DNA of 64,000 nt from Shimia sp965227725 (GCF_965227725.1 NZ_CBDDGH010000004.1:62001-126000); one strand, 5' to 3'; positions 27,678 to 37,543 are shown, numbered from the stretch's first letter. The notes: generated by a model not told the origin, from the sequence alone. Numbers and translations: made by a program.

Positions 27678-27829
27678 GCCCCCACCACAGAAGTCCGCAA
27701 CGCGTGCCCTGCCTCCTGCGCCCGATACCGAGTGCTCGGAAGCTGATCTGCACCGAAGGGCTGGAACCACACCAGTTTGACCCGCTCAGCACCAAGCTCG
27801 CCCATTCTCATCAGCCGTCAGCTCATACC

Positions 27830-28633
27830 CTAGCCATTCGGCGCAGGAGGCGTCGGTTGCACAAACGCACGCTGCAGCATCGAAGAGCGCACCCAAGGCA
27901 CTTGTACCCCTTGCGTCTGGCGCACCACATCGACCCGAATGCGGCGCAGCACATCCTCCAACGGCGGGGCCTTTTGTGTGACATGGCGCAAGAAAGCCTG
28001 CGCAAAAGGGCTGTGGCCATTTTGGCCGTCATAAGCCACCGTGCCCGGTGAAGACGCAAAAGCGATGGCCACTCCGGCCTCCATGGCACGCCTGCTTCCG
28101 CCAATCCCGCCCATGATCGGAGATACAACCGAACGGCATGCGTCAAAAAATATGATCTTGTTGCGCGGTTTATCCGAGAGCGCCTGCACAATGGCGGAGA
28201 GTGGCACCGTTTGAGACAAAGCCCCCATCTGCGCCTCCGTCGGGCTTTGCGCTGGCGGATCAAACTGCGTCCCATTCATCGCATCCACCGGCACGTAAAA
28301 GGCCTGCCCCGCCTGCATCACCCCATGCCCGGCCAGATAAACCACCACCTGCCGCGCATCGACAGCGGCCCAGCGCAAAACGGCCAGCGTGCGCATCACC
28401 TCCGCCTGTGTCGGGTTTTCAAGGTGCATCACACTATAGCCCAGCGCATGCAGACGCGCCGCAATCTCCCCGCTATCCGCCACCGCATTGGATAGCGCCG
28501 CCGCCCCCGGATAGGCCCCGCTTCCAATCACCAGCGCGACATACCGCTGGTCGCGAATGTCGGCCCATCCGGCGTGCGCAACGCCCACGACACCGATCAG
28601 CAGGACAACCAGAGCCCGGCAAATCACTTGCAA
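27830..28633 (-). CDS. Exported caspase-family (C14, metacaspase-like) protein
   Basis: 267 aa. Signal peptide (VICRALVVLLIGVVGVAHA), then a caspase p20-like domain: RYVALVIGSGAYPGAAALSNAVADSGEIAARLHALGY, VVVYLAGHGVMQAG with catalytic H103, and KIIFFDACRS with catalytic C166. Both catalytic residues are present. Caspase-fold proteases usually cleave after Arg/Lys or Asp. Export to the periplasm suggests a role outside the usual cytoplasmic cell-death setting. It overlaps the OmpA-like gene by 10 bp and is co-translated with it. Confidence 0.87.
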   Translation of the reverse strand: MQVICRALVVLLIGVVGVAHAGWADIRDQRYVALVIGSGAYPGAAALSNAVADSGEIAARLHALGYSVMHLENPTQAEVMRTLAVLRWAAVDARQVVVYLAGHGVMQAGQAFYVPVDAMNGTQFDPPAQSPTEAQMGALSQTVPLSAIVQALSDKPRNKIIFFDACRSVVSPIMGGIGGSRRAMEAGVAIAFASSPGTVAYDGQNGHSPFAQAFLRHVTQKAPPLEDVLRRIRVDVVRQTQGVQVPWVRSSMLQRAFVQPTPPAPNG

Positions 28634-29217
28634 CGGGTCCCATTGCTCGGCCGCGCCAGAATTTCCACGCGGCGATTTAACGGATGTGGCCCCGGGATGC
28701 CCCTCAGCAGAGCGGTTTCGCCGCGGGCTTCTGTGGCGATCCGGCCCATATCCACTTGAGACGCACTGGCCAGCGCTGCCGCCACCGCCCGCGCCCGTGC
28801 GTCAGACAAACGCCGATTATAGGCAGGCCCGCCCACACTGTCCGCATGGCCAACCAGTTTGATACAGCTCTGCGCCAGCTTCGGCGCATTCAAGACGCGC
28901 CCCAACCGCGCCAGATGGGCCTTATACTCTTCTGTCAAATCGTCAGAATTGAAGGGAAAGCGGATAAAGTACCCCTGTTCCTCAGGCACGCTGTCCAGAC
29001 TGGCCGCTGCGGTATCAAATCCCGCAGGCGGCAATCGCCGCTCCGCACCAAGCTCCGCTCTGGCGGGCGGTACGCACCCCGCCCCCACTTGCCCCGTCAG
29101 CGCAAAATGGATCGCGCAACCGTCTGCCGAAACCGGCAGCTCACGCGAAGCCGCAAGCACTTGAGAAGACAGAAGAAAGAAAGCGCCAATAAGACTGAAA
29201 AACCGCACAAACATCAT
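28624..29217 (-). CDS. OmpA-family protein upstream of the caspase
   Basis: 197 aa from the ATG at 29217 (the frame opens at 29238; starts at 29217 or 29214 give a cleaner signal peptide, MFVRFFSLIGAFFLLSSQVLA). A short mature N-terminus with two Cys is followed by an OmpA peptidoglycan-binding domain (FPFNSDDLTEEYKAHLARL; LVGHADSVGGPAYNRRLSDARARAVAAAL; NRRVEIL). Likely an envelope protein bound to peptidoglycan. The 10-bp overlap with the caspase gene points to a joint role. Confidence 0.85.
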   Translation of the reverse strand: MMFVRFFSLIGAFFLLSSQVLAASRELPVSADGCAIHFALTGQVGAGCVPPARAELGAERRLPPAGFDTAAASLDSVPEEQGYFIRFPFNSDDLTEEYKAHLARLGRVLNAPKLAQSCIKLVGHADSVGGPAYNRRLSDARARAVAAALASASQVDMGRIATEARGETALLRGIPGPHPLNRRVEILARPSNGTRCK

Positions 29218-29396
29218 AGCCAGAACCAAACAAAACACAGTGGCAACGCCTCTATTTTGCCATGAAAGCCTAAACAGAGCGTAACTTGGGAGCTTTCAAT
29301 TTTTAGAAAATTCGCAGCAAAAACGCGCACAACAACACCCATCCGTTTTACCGGTGTAAACCAACTGGCCGCACACTATTGGGGTGTTTTGGTTAT

Positions 29397-30629
29397 GTGT
29401 ATGGTGTCCTCTTGGTTCGGGTTCGCTTTGTTTCCGTTGTGATTTTCTGGCTTTTGGCCGCGTTCATTTTGACCAGCTGTGCCTCCTCGCACGCCAGTTT
29501 TGCCCCCGCCATTGCGCAACCCAATGCGCGCCCGGCGCGGAATTTCACCTCTTTTGCCCCATCCCTGCGCTGCATGGACGGGCTCTTTGCCCAGCTGCCC
29601 ACGCGGCGCTATCTGGTGTCGTCCTCCGACATCCCCGATGACACACGCGACATTGATGTGGGCGCGGATGACATGCTCATCAACGCGCTCAACCAGATGA
29701 ACCAACGCAGCGGGCGCTATGTGTTTCTGGATCAGGCCCGTATCTCCGGTTTTGGTCAGCTGGAGCTGGTGACAACCCGCAAAAAGGGCGAGATCAAACC
29801 CAACCTCTATATCAGAGGGTCGATATCACAGCTCGACTCCGACACGGTCGACAACACCATCACCGCAGGCCATGACTCCAACAGCGGGCGCGGCATCACC
29901 ACCTCGCTTTACCGCAGCAAACGCACGCTTTCGATTGTCTCGGTGGATCTGCATCTCGTGCAATATCCCAGCCGTCAGGTGCTCGCTGGCGGCTCTGTCT
30001 CCAATTCCATGGTTGTCTCCCGTCGCGGGCTCAGCGGCACGGTTGCGGGCATGATCGACGATCTGGATGTGGCGGTCCCGATCTCCATCGACCGCGTCGA
30101 AAGTCAGGGGCAAGCGGTGCGCAATCTGATCGAGCTTGGCCTGATCGAACTGTTGGGCAAGCACGCGGGTGTGCCCTATTGGCAATGTCTACAGGGCGAT
30201 ATGACAGATGCCCGCGCCGCCCAGAAACGCGAGCGCAAACATGTGCTTACCGGTGCGGAGACCAAGGACATACAGCGCCGCCTGATTGCGCTCGGCTATC
30301 TTAGCGGCAGCCCAAGCGGCACGCTGGATCCTGCCACCCGTCAGGCGATCACCCGGTTTCAAACCAAGCAACATCTCATTGCCAATGGCGAAGTGGATTT
30401 TGACTTTATCGAACGCCTGAAAGCGGCCACCCCGCCCCCTGTCGCCAAAGCCAAGTCAGCACCGGCGCCCGCATCCGTGCCAAAGCAGCCACGTCAGCCG
30501 GCCAAGCCCGCCGCACGCGCCACCGCTCCCGCAGCCCCTGCAACGTCACCGCAATGTGTGAACAATCAAAACTGCGAAGGGCTTTACAAAAACCTCTATG
30601 ATTTCATCAAAGAGGACGTCGAATTCTAA
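29397..30629 (+). CDS. Lipoprotein with CsgG/HfaB-like region and C-terminal peptidoglycan-binding domain
   Basis: About 410 aa. No in-frame ATG exists at the N-terminus: GTG 29397, TTG 29412 and TTG 29379 are all possible; 29397 gives a lipoprotein signal (VVIFWLLAAFILTSC, lipobox LTSC). The middle (DIPDDTRDIDVGADDMLINALNQM, RYVFLDQ, LYIRGSISQLD, VDLHLVQYPSRQVLAGGSVSNSM) resembles CsgG/HfaB-type outer-membrane lipoproteins. A PG-binding-1 domain follows (DIQRRLIALGYLSGSPSGTLDPATRQAITRFQ), then a Pro/Ala/Lys linker and a C-terminal Cys pair. Divergent from the OmpA-caspase pair. Confidence 0.72.
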   Translation: MYGVLLVRVRFVSVVIFWLLAAFILTSCASSHASFAPAIAQPNARPARNFTSFAPSLRCMDGLFAQLPTRRYLVSSSDIPDDTRDIDVGADDMLINALNQMNQRSGRYVFLDQARISGFGQLELVTTRKKGEIKPNLYIRGSISQLDSDTVDNTITAGHDSNSGRGITTSLYRSKRTLSIVSVDLHLVQYPSRQVLAGGSVSNSMVVSRRGLSGTVAGMIDDLDVAVPISIDRVESQGQAVRNLIELGLIELLGKHAGVPYWQCLQGDMTDARAAQKRERKHVLTGAETKDIQRRLIALGYLSGSPSGTLDPATRQAITRFQTKQHLIANGEVDFDFIERLKAATPPPVAKAKSAPAPASVPKQPRQPAKPAARATAPAAPATSPQCVNNQNCEGLYKNLYDFIKEDVEF

Positions 30630-32899
30630 GCGCTGAGGCGCGTGTCTTCCAAGCCTGCTTCCGGCCCCTCAAACGCTGCCTCTTCCTCCGAGCTGGCCAC
30701 ATCCATCTCAAAACGCGACACAATGCCGGTCAGGCTTTGCGCCTCGCCCTGCAACATCTGGCTGGCGGCAGCGGCTTCTTCTGCCATAGCCGTGTTCTGC
30801 TGGGTCATGGTGTCGAGCTTGCGCATGGCCGCATTGACCTCATCAAGATCAGACGCCTGCTCCTGCACACCTTCGGAAATTTCGGTCACCAAATCGGACA
30901 CAGAGCCCACCTGAGTGATGATGCTGCTCAGCGCCTCGCCTGCACGCCCCACCATGGCAACGCCGTTGGCCACATGGTCTTCGCTGGCCCCGGTCAGGGT
31001 CTGGATCTTGCCCGCAGCAGAAGAGGCCCGCTGTGCCAGCGCCCGCACCTCAGAGGCCACCACCGCAAATCCGCTTCCGGCTTCGCCTGCGCGCGCAGCC
31101 TCAACTCCCGCGTTTAAGGCCAACAAGTTGGTCTGAAAGGCGATGTCGTCAATCACACCGATGATCTGCGCAATCTCATCAGAGGCCGTCTGGATCTGAT
31201 CCATCGCCGACACCGCAGAGGACACAACATCGCGACTGCTCTCTGCCTCATTGCGCGCGGCCTGCATGGCCGTATCAACCCGGGTTGCACGATCGGCAGT
31301 GGCTGTCACACCTTCAGACAGGTGATCCACCGCCCGCGCGGTTTCCTCCAGCGTGGCAGCCGCCGCCTCTGTGCGCGCTTCCAGCACGGTTGCCGCAGAT
31401 TTCTGCTCGTTGGAGTATTGATCCACATTGCCCGCCGCATCGATCACACCTGACATCATGTCGCGCAGGTTGGCGAGGCCGCGATTGAAGCTCTCCCGCA
31501 GCGTTTCGTAATCCTCCGCAAAAGGCGTAGTGATGTCACAGGCCAGATTGCCGCCTTCCAGATCAGACAGCGCATCATTCATGGTTGCCACCACATGGGC
31601 GGTTTTCTGCGCCGCCTGCGTTTCTCGGGCAGAGGCCGCATCCGCGCTCTTCAGGCGGTCTCGGAAACTGCCCATGGCGTTGGCCAGATCGCCAAGTTCA
31701 TCGCCCCGCGCGCGCCCTGTGATCTCCACATCATAGGCCCCTTCCGCCAGCGCGCTTGTCACTTCCCGCAGAGATTGGATCGGACGCGTGATCCGGCTTG
31801 CGACAAGCCAAGACACGCCCGTGGCCAAAACAACAGCCGCAGCGATCATGGCGATGGCCACCATGCGAATGTCGCGCACAACCGCAAAGGCCGCATTGCG
31901 GTCTGTCTCCATCACCAGCGCCCAGGAGAATCCATCAACATCCAGCGGTTTGACGAGACCAATCACGGTATGCCCAGCGCCGGTTGCTACGCTTTCAAAC
32001 ATCGCCTCTTCGCGCGCCACGGCCGCAGTAATATGCGGCGCATCCGGCAATATATCGGCAACCGCAAACTGCCCCTCAATCAAAGACGGGCTGCGCGCGC
32101 GCCCATCCTGGCTGATCAAAAACATGTTCTGCCCGCCGTTTGGCTCCAGATTGCCCGCCAGGGCCTGCGCGATACGCTCGCTGGAAAGCTGAACCGCCAG
32201 AACGCCCGCGATCACCTTTTTCTTGCTCAGCACCGGGATCGCAAGAAAGGCCCCAGCCCCGCCATCGCCAAGCGCGTAAGCGGCAACATCAGATGTGCTG
32301 ATCTCCCCCGGCTGCGCCTTCAAAGCGGCCTGAAACACCTGCCCCAAACCTGTCTCTGCATTTGCTCCGGCAGAGAAATCCTGCGCGAAATCCGCCTGTT
32401 TGGCCACCGAATACAGCAGCCGCCCCTCTGTGTTGAACAGATACATATCCTTGTATCCATTGAGCGTGAGCGCCCGCAAAAACGTCGGGTGATAGCTGGC
32501 GTGGGATTGGCTGTAGTATTCGCCATCTCCCGGATCGACCAGTTTGGCGCGCTCTTCTGCCGCATGCGGATTGTTGGTGACGTAAGTCTCTGTGAGATAT
32601 TGGATCGGATCGTCCGCTTCGATCATCTTGATCACGCGCTCGAAATTGCTGATCGCGCGGAAGGTCGTGGGCTGATCCGCATTCATCACCAGATCGCGAC
32701 GCACCGCATCAATCATGGCCGTCAGCGCCTGCTGAGCCGCATTGGCGGAGGTCTCATGAGAAAAGAACACATTCTGCCGAATGGTCTGCTCCGCCATCCG
32801 GTAGACGGAAAAGGACACCCCCACAAGGAACGTGGCGGTCAACGCGACCATCAGCAGGGGCAGCTTGAGCCGGAGCGAAAGGTTGCCAAACTTGAGCAT
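30626..32899 (-). CDS. Methyl-accepting chemotaxis protein
   Basis: 757 aa from the ATG at 32899 behind GGGAGG. Membrane helix at about 11-32, a large periplasmic sensor (about 35-330, Cache-like, with YKDMYLFNTEGRLLYSVAKQ), a second helix near 340-365 (MVAIAMIAAAVVLATGVSWLV), HAMP (ITRPIQSLREVTSALAEGAYDVEI), and a signalling hairpin with the conserved tip IIGVIDDIAFQTNLLALNAGVEAARAGEAGSGFAVVASEVRALAQRSS-type. No C-terminal CheR-tethering pentapeptide. Its stop overlaps the stop of the convergent lipoprotein gene. Confidence 0.93.
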   Translation of the reverse strand: MLKFGNLSLRLKLPLLMVALTATFLVGVSFSVYRMAEQTIRQNVFFSHETSANAAQQALTAMIDAVRRDLVMNADQPTTFRAISNFERVIKMIEADDPIQYLTETYVTNNPHAAEERAKLVDPGDGEYYSQSHASYHPTFLRALTLNGYKDMYLFNTEGRLLYSVAKQADFAQDFSAGANAETGLGQVFQAALKAQPGEISTSDVAAYALGDGGAGAFLAIPVLSKKKVIAGVLAVQLSSERIAQALAGNLEPNGGQNMFLISQDGRARSPSLIEGQFAVADILPDAPHITAAVAREEAMFESVATGAGHTVIGLVKPLDVDGFSWALVMETDRNAAFAVVRDIRMVAIAMIAAAVVLATGVSWLVASRITRPIQSLREVTSALAEGAYDVEITGRARGDELGDLANAMGSFRDRLKSADAASARETQAAQKTAHVVATMNDALSDLEGGNLACDITTPFAEDYETLRESFNRGLANLRDMMSGVIDAAGNVDQYSNEQKSAATVLEARTEAAAATLEETARAVDHLSEGVTATADRATRVDTAMQAARNEAESSRDVVSSAVSAMDQIQTASDEIAQIIGVIDDIAFQTNLLALNAGVEAARAGEAGSGFAVVASEVRALAQRASSAAGKIQTLTGASEDHVANGVAMVGRAGEALSSIITQVGSVSDLVTEISEGVQEQASDLDEVNAAMRKLDTMTQQNTAMAEEAAAASQMLQGEAQSLTGIVSRFEMDVASSEEEAAFEGPEAGLEDTRLSA

Positions 32900-33076
32900 A
32901 GAAACGCCTCCCGACCATGCCTTCTCACGCGACGTGTGCGCGCATTTCACGGAGCCTAGGCGCAGAAATCCTGAGAATTCTTTAAGCGGTCATGTAGCCT
33001 ATCCCAAAGGAGGAGGCCGCCTACCCAAGCGCTGTAATATTGGGCGTTTCATAGGCCACAGGCCTTCTCGCCGCCC

Positions 33077-34831
33077 CTACTCTGCAACCTGAGGCATATT
33101 CTTCGGCACGCCAAACCTCTGCCAGGCGTCATATTGAGACAGGAAAACCTCGCCATTGAGCGCCTCAATCAGATGCGAGCGCCTCAGCCGGTCCATCACC
33201 GGGCCTTTCACTTCTGACAGATGCAACCCGACCCCCATGTCTCGCAGACGAGCATTGATGGCTTCCAGACTTTCCAGCGCGGAATAGTCCACTTCATTGA
33301 CCGCAGAGAACATCAGCACCACATCGCGCACCTCACAACCGGCGGTGACACGACTCTGGATCAAATCCTCAAGGAACCGCGCATTGACGAAGTAGAGGCT
33401 CTCGTCCACCCGCAACGTCACCAGCGCGGGCACGGTCTCCACCTCATGGCGGTGGATATTGCGAAAGTGCTGCGTGCCGGGCACCAGCCCCACCTCCGCC
33501 ACATGGGGGCTGGAGGTCTTATAAAGATGCAGCAGCACCGAAATGGCCACACCGCTGGCCACACCAACCTCCACACCCAGCCCCAGCGTCAGCAGGATCG
33601 TGGCTGCCACGGCGATGAAATCCGCGCGGGAGTATGCCCAGGTCTTTCGCAGGATCGAAAAGTCCACCAGCGACAGCACCGCCACGATGATTGTTGCCGC
33701 CAGCGTTGCCTTTGGCAGAAAATACACCAGAGGGGTCAGCGCAACCGCAGCCACCGCAAGCCCCACTGCCGTAAAGATCCCCGCCGCAGGGGTTTCCGCC
33801 CCGGCATCAAAATTGACCACCGAGCGGGAGAAGCCGCCGGTGACGGGGAAGCCGCCGGTGAACGCCGCCCCCAGATTGGCCGCCCCCAGTCCAATCAACT
33901 CCTGATCCGGATCAATACGCTGGCGTTTCTTGGCCGCAAGGGTCTGCGCCACTGAGACACTTTCCACAAAGCCAATGATCGAAATCAGGATGGCGGGCAG
34001 CAAAAGCGCGCCGATAAGATCACTGTTCACCCCCGGCAAGGTCAGCGGCGGCAGGCTTTGTGGCACATCCCCAACAATGCGCACGCCCTGCTCCCCCAAA
34101 TTCAGCCCCCAGACCGCAAGCGTGGTCGCCACCACCGCAAAAACCGGACCACCCTTGGCCAGAAGATCGGTCAGCAGCGGCCCCGTCCCAAGCTTTTTCA
34201 GAAGCGGCTTCAGGTTGCCGCGCACCCAAAACAGAAAGCCCGCGGCCAGAACGCCAATCCCCACTGTGATCCAGTTGATCTCATGCAGATGGCGGGCAAT
34301 CGACAGCAGCATCTCCGGCAGCGTATGGCCATGGGCGCTCACACCCAAAATATGTTTGAGCTGGCTGGCGGCAATCAGGATGCCCGAAGCCGTGATAAAC
34401 CCGGCAATCACCGGATGGCTCAGGAAATTCGCCAGAAACCCGAGCCGCAAAACACCCAAAAGCACCAGAAACGCGCCGGACAGAAACGCCAGCGTGAGCG
34501 CTGCAACCGCGTACCCAGCGGTCCCCTGCTCTGCCACCTGCCCGATGGTTGACGCGGTCAGCAAGGACACCACCGCCACCGGCCCCACCGCCAAAGCGCG
34601 GCTGGTGCCAAAGATCGCATACAGGATGATCGGCGCAATCGAAGCATAAATGCCTGCCTCCGGCGGCAACCCCGCCAACAGCGCATAGGCCAGCGACTGC
34701 GGGATCAGCATGATCGTCACGATCACCGCTGCGATCAGGTCATTTGACAGCGCGTTCCGGTCATAGCGACGCCCCCAATCAAGAATGGGAACAAACCGGC
34801 GCAGGGGGTGGGACATTGTGTTTTCCGTCAT
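33077..34831 (-). CDS. SulP-family anion transporter with STAS domain
   Basis: 584 aa. About 12 membrane segments with SulP signatures (DLIAAVIVTIMLIPQSLAYALLAGLPPEAGIYASI; FGTSRALAVGPVAVVSLLTAS; GGFPVTGGFSRSVVNFDAGAETPAAG) and a C-terminal STAS domain from about 450 (VTLRVDESLYFVNARFLED). Predicted to move sulfate, sulfite or a related anion. As the last gene behind persulfide dioxygenase and SQR, it may export sulfite or sulfate made from sulfide, which is inference from context. Confidence 0.9.
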   Translation of the reverse strand: MTENTMSHPLRRFVPILDWGRRYDRNALSNDLIAAVIVTIMLIPQSLAYALLAGLPPEAGIYASIAPIILYAIFGTSRALAVGPVAVVSLLTASTIGQVAEQGTAGYAVAALTLAFLSGAFLVLLGVLRLGFLANFLSHPVIAGFITASGILIAASQLKHILGVSAHGHTLPEMLLSIARHLHEINWITVGIGVLAAGFLFWVRGNLKPLLKKLGTGPLLTDLLAKGGPVFAVVATTLAVWGLNLGEQGVRIVGDVPQSLPPLTLPGVNSDLIGALLLPAILISIIGFVESVSVAQTLAAKKRQRIDPDQELIGLGAANLGAAFTGGFPVTGGFSRSVVNFDAGAETPAAGIFTAVGLAVAAVALTPLVYFLPKATLAATIIVAVLSLVDFSILRKTWAYSRADFIAVAATILLTLGLGVEVGVASGVAISVLLHLYKTSSPHVAEVGLVPGTQHFRNIHRHEVETVPALVTLRVDESLYFVNARFLEDLIQSRVTAGCEVRDVVLMFSAVNEVDYSALESLEAINARLRDMGVGLHLSEVKGPVMDRLRRSHLIEALNGEVFLSQYDAWQRFGVPKNMPQVAE

Positions 34832-34921
34832 CTGAGTTTTGCGGGCCTCTGCCCATCGCGCAGGTCTGCACCCGCCCGTCGCGACGTGACCCAGGCGGGC
34901 GCGACGCAGGCGGCGCGCGCC

Positions 34922-36601
34922 TTAGTTCGGCGCGACCTTGATCTTCTCCGGTTTTGCCAGCCACTCCTTCCCCTTGAGCATGGCCTTCCAGTAGATCGGC
35001 GGCAGCATGGTCTCCTTCAAAAACCAGGCCGCCCGGCTGGGTTTGGTGCCATCCAGCAGGAAAGTGGGAAAACTGGGTTTGAGCACACCGCCATAGCCAA
35101 ATTCCGCGAGCACAATCTTGCCGCGCTCCACCGTCAGCGGGCAGGAGCCATATCCGTCATAGGCCGAGGTTGGCGAGCGCCCCGCAATATCTGCCGCGAT
35201 ATTGTCGGCCACCGTCGGGGCCTGTTTGCGCGCGGCGGCGGCGGTCTTGGCATTTGGCGCATTCATCACATCGCCAAGGGACCAGATGTTGTCATAGCTC
35301 GTGTGACGCAAGGTAGCCTGATCCACATCGACCCACCCCGCAGCATCCGCCAAGGGCGACACCCGAATGAAATCCGGCGCCACCTGCGGCGGGCAGACAT
35401 GCATCATGTCAAATTCAACCGTGACCTCCGCAGGATCGGTATCCGGCTGCGCCACTTTAAACGTAGCCGTCTTCGCAGCCCCATCCACCGCGACGAGGTT
35501 ATGGAAGAAATTCAGCGTCGCGTCGTATTTCTCCACATATTGCGAGAGCGCAGGGACATAATCCTTCACCCCGAAAAGCACCCCGCCAGCATTCATGAAT
35601 TGAATGTCGATGTGCTCAAGCCGCCCATTGCGGTGCCAAGCATCCCCGGAAAGATACATCGCCTTCTGCGGCGCCCCCGCGCATTTGATCGGCATCGGCG
35701 GCTGGGTGAACAGCGCACGCCCCTCCTGCAACTCCTGCACCAGCTGCCAGGTATAAGGCGCCAGATCATAGCGGTAGTTTGAGGTCACCCCATTGCGGCC
35801 CAATGTCTCCTCAAGACCTTCAACGGCTTCCCAATCCAGCTTCAGGCCCGGGCAGACCACCAGCCGGTCATATTTCACAACCCGGCAGCCATCCAGAATG
35901 ACCGCATAGTTTTCCGGCTCAAACGCCGCCACTGCGGATTTGATCCAATGCACGCCTTTGGGAATGAGAGATCCCATGGTTTTGGCGGTGGTTTGCGCCT
36001 CAAACACACCACCTCCCACCATGGTCCAGCCGGGCTGATAGTAGTGGATGTCAGCAGGATCAATCACCGCGATATTGAGGCCCGATTGCCGAGCCTTCAG
36101 GCTGGCGGCAACCGCGATGCCCCCGGCACCTGCGCCAACGATCACCACCTCAAAATGCGCGTCTCCGGTATCTGTGGGGGTCTTGCCCCCATTTGAAATA
36201 CGCCGCGCCACGCCGTTCATGTCATAGCCCGCCGCTTTGGTGGCCGCGAGAATCTCCGCCATCGGGCGCGATTTGGATCGATGGAAAGACCACAGCGTCG
36301 CCGAGCGCGTGCCGGTCCGGCAATAGGCCAGAACCGGGCGCTGGACCTCCTGCAAAACCGCGCCAAATGCCGCCACATCCTCATCGCGCACCATGCCCGA
36401 TTGCACCGGCACATAGCGCGCCTCAATCCCTGCGGCCTTGGCCGCAGCCTCTATCTCCTCAAAGGAGGGCTGATCGCCTCCCTCACCATCGGGCCGATTG
36501 CACAGAATGGTGCGAAAGCCCTGCGCGGCAATCTCGGCAATATCATCGGCCACAATCTGCGGGCTGACCGAAACCTGATCGGTTAGTCGTTTGATGTTCA
36601 T
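34922..36601 (-). CDS. Phosphatase/rhodanese-like (DUF442) domain fused to sulfide:quinone oxidoreductase-like flavoprotein
   Basis: 559 aa. Residues 1 to about 110 are a DUF442 domain with a Cys-x5-Arg loop (LAYCRTGTRSATLW). From about 150 an SQR-like FAD protein follows: VVIVGAGAGGIAVAASLKA, HYYQPGWTMVGGG, CPGLKLDWEAVEGL, and YGSCPLTVERGKIVLAEF near the C-terminus. SQR oxidises sulfide to persulfide and passes electrons to quinone; the N-terminal domain could carry the sulfane sulfur. The C-terminal amphipathic helices (AAWFLKETMLPPIYWKAMLK) fit membrane attachment. Known fusion in proteobacterial sulfide-detoxification operons. Follows the persulfide dioxygenase gene by 57 bp. Confidence 0.88.
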   Translation of the reverse strand: MNIKRLTDQVSVSPQIVADDIAEIAAQGFRTILCNRPDGEGGDQPSFEEIEAAAKAAGIEARYVPVQSGMVRDEDVAAFGAVLQEVQRPVLAYCRTGTRSATLWSFHRSKSRPMAEILAATKAAGYDMNGVARRISNGGKTPTDTGDAHFEVVIVGAGAGGIAVAASLKARQSGLNIAVIDPADIHYYQPGWTMVGGGVFEAQTTAKTMGSLIPKGVHWIKSAVAAFEPENYAVILDGCRVVKYDRLVVCPGLKLDWEAVEGLEETLGRNGVTSNYRYDLAPYTWQLVQELQEGRALFTQPPMPIKCAGAPQKAMYLSGDAWHRNGRLEHIDIQFMNAGGVLFGVKDYVPALSQYVEKYDATLNFFHNLVAVDGAAKTATFKVAQPDTDPAEVTVEFDMMHVCPPQVAPDFIRVSPLADAAGWVDVDQATLRHTSYDNIWSLGDVMNAPNAKTAAAARKQAPTVADNIAADIAGRSPTSAYDGYGSCPLTVERGKIVLAEFGYGGVLKPSFPTFLLDGTKPSRAAWFLKETMLPPIYWKAMLKGKEWLAKPEKIKVAPN

Positions 36602-36658
36602 GTGAACCCCTCCTCCGGGCGGTTTTGACAGATCGCACGCCTCAGCGCGCAGCGCCGC

Positions 36659-37543
36659 TTACAGGCCGTTGACCGGCACCTTGAGCATCGGGTTGCCGTC
36701 TTTATCGGTCGGCACCTCCCCCGCGCGCATGTTCACCTGCAGCGATGGAATGATGAGCTTTGGCATCGAGAGCTGCGCATCCCGCTCGGTGCGGAACCTG
36801 ACAAACTCTTCCTTGGTCTTGCCTTGGCCAACATGGATATTGGCCGCTTTCTGCTCCGCCACCGAGGTTTCCCAGGCGATGGCACGGCCGCCGGGGCCAT
36901 AATCGTGGCACATAAACAGCCGCGTCTCGTCCGGCAGCCCCAGCACTTTCATAATGCTCTCATAAAGCTCTTCTGCCGAGCCGCCGGGAAAGTCACAGCG
37001 GGCAGATCCGCCATCAGGCATAAAAAGCGTATCCCCGACAAAAGCCGCATCGCCCATCACATGCACCATGCAGGCGGGTGTGTGCCCCGGCGTATACATG
37101 GCAAAGCACTGCATATTGCCGACCATATAGGTGTCGCCATCCTCAAACAGCGCATCAAACTGCGACCCGTCGCGCTGAAATTCGGTGCCTTCGTTGAACA
37201 CCTTGCCAAACACGTTCTGCACCACGGTGATCTTGGAGCCGACCCCGATTTTCCCGCCCAACCGCTCTTGCAGATAAGGCGCCGCGCTCAGGTGGTCGGC
37301 ATGCACGTGGGTCTCAATGATCCACTCCAGCTTAAGACCCTGTGTCTCGATCTGGCGGATCAACTCGTCTGCGTGATCAAAGGTGATACGCCCAGCGGCA
37401 TAGTCGATGTCCATCACCGAATCCACGATCGCGCAGCTCTTTGACGACGGGTCTTTGACAATGTAGCTGATGGTGTTGGTCGCCTCGTCAAAGAACGCCT
37501 GCACCTCAGGTTTCACGGTGATGTTGACGGGATAATCAGTCAT
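36659..37543 (-). CDS. MBL-fold persulfide dioxygenase (ETHE1/Blh-like)
   Basis: 294 aa from the ATG at 37543 behind GAGGAGGAG. Metallo-beta-lactamase motifs THVHADHLSAAPYL (HxHxDH), YTPGHTPACMVHVMGDAAFVGDTLF and CHDYGPGGR. The mononuclear iron site and the length match ETHE1-type enzymes, which oxidise glutathione persulfide to sulfite. Its place between a YgaP-like protein and an SQR supports this: SQR makes persulfide, this enzyme oxidises it. Confidence 0.9.
   Translation of the reverse strand: MTDYPVNITVKPEVQAFFDEATNTISYIVKDPSSKSCAIVDSVMDIDYAAGRITFDHADELIRQIETQGLKLEWIIETHVHADHLSAAPYLQERLGGKIGVGSKITVVQNVFGKVFNEGTEFQRDGSQFDALFEDGDTYMVGNMQCFAMYTPGHTPACMVHVMGDAAFVGDTLFMPDGGSARCDFPGGSAEELYESIMKVLGLPDETRLFMCHDYGPGGRAIAWETSVAEQKAANIHVGQGKTKEEFVRFRTERDAQLSMPKLIIPSLQVNMRAGEVPTDKDGNPMLKVPVNGL

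Noticed and set aside
23932..27795. 1287-codon open frame on the minus strand opposite the GMC and acyl-CoA synthetase genes
   Set aside because: High third-position G+C on the plus strand leaves the antisense frame free of stops. Its product has no family character and is His/Val/Gly-rich, as antisense shadows are.
32999..33070. Terminator after the SulP gene
   Set aside because: The AGGCC/GGCCT hairpin is short and has no T-run.
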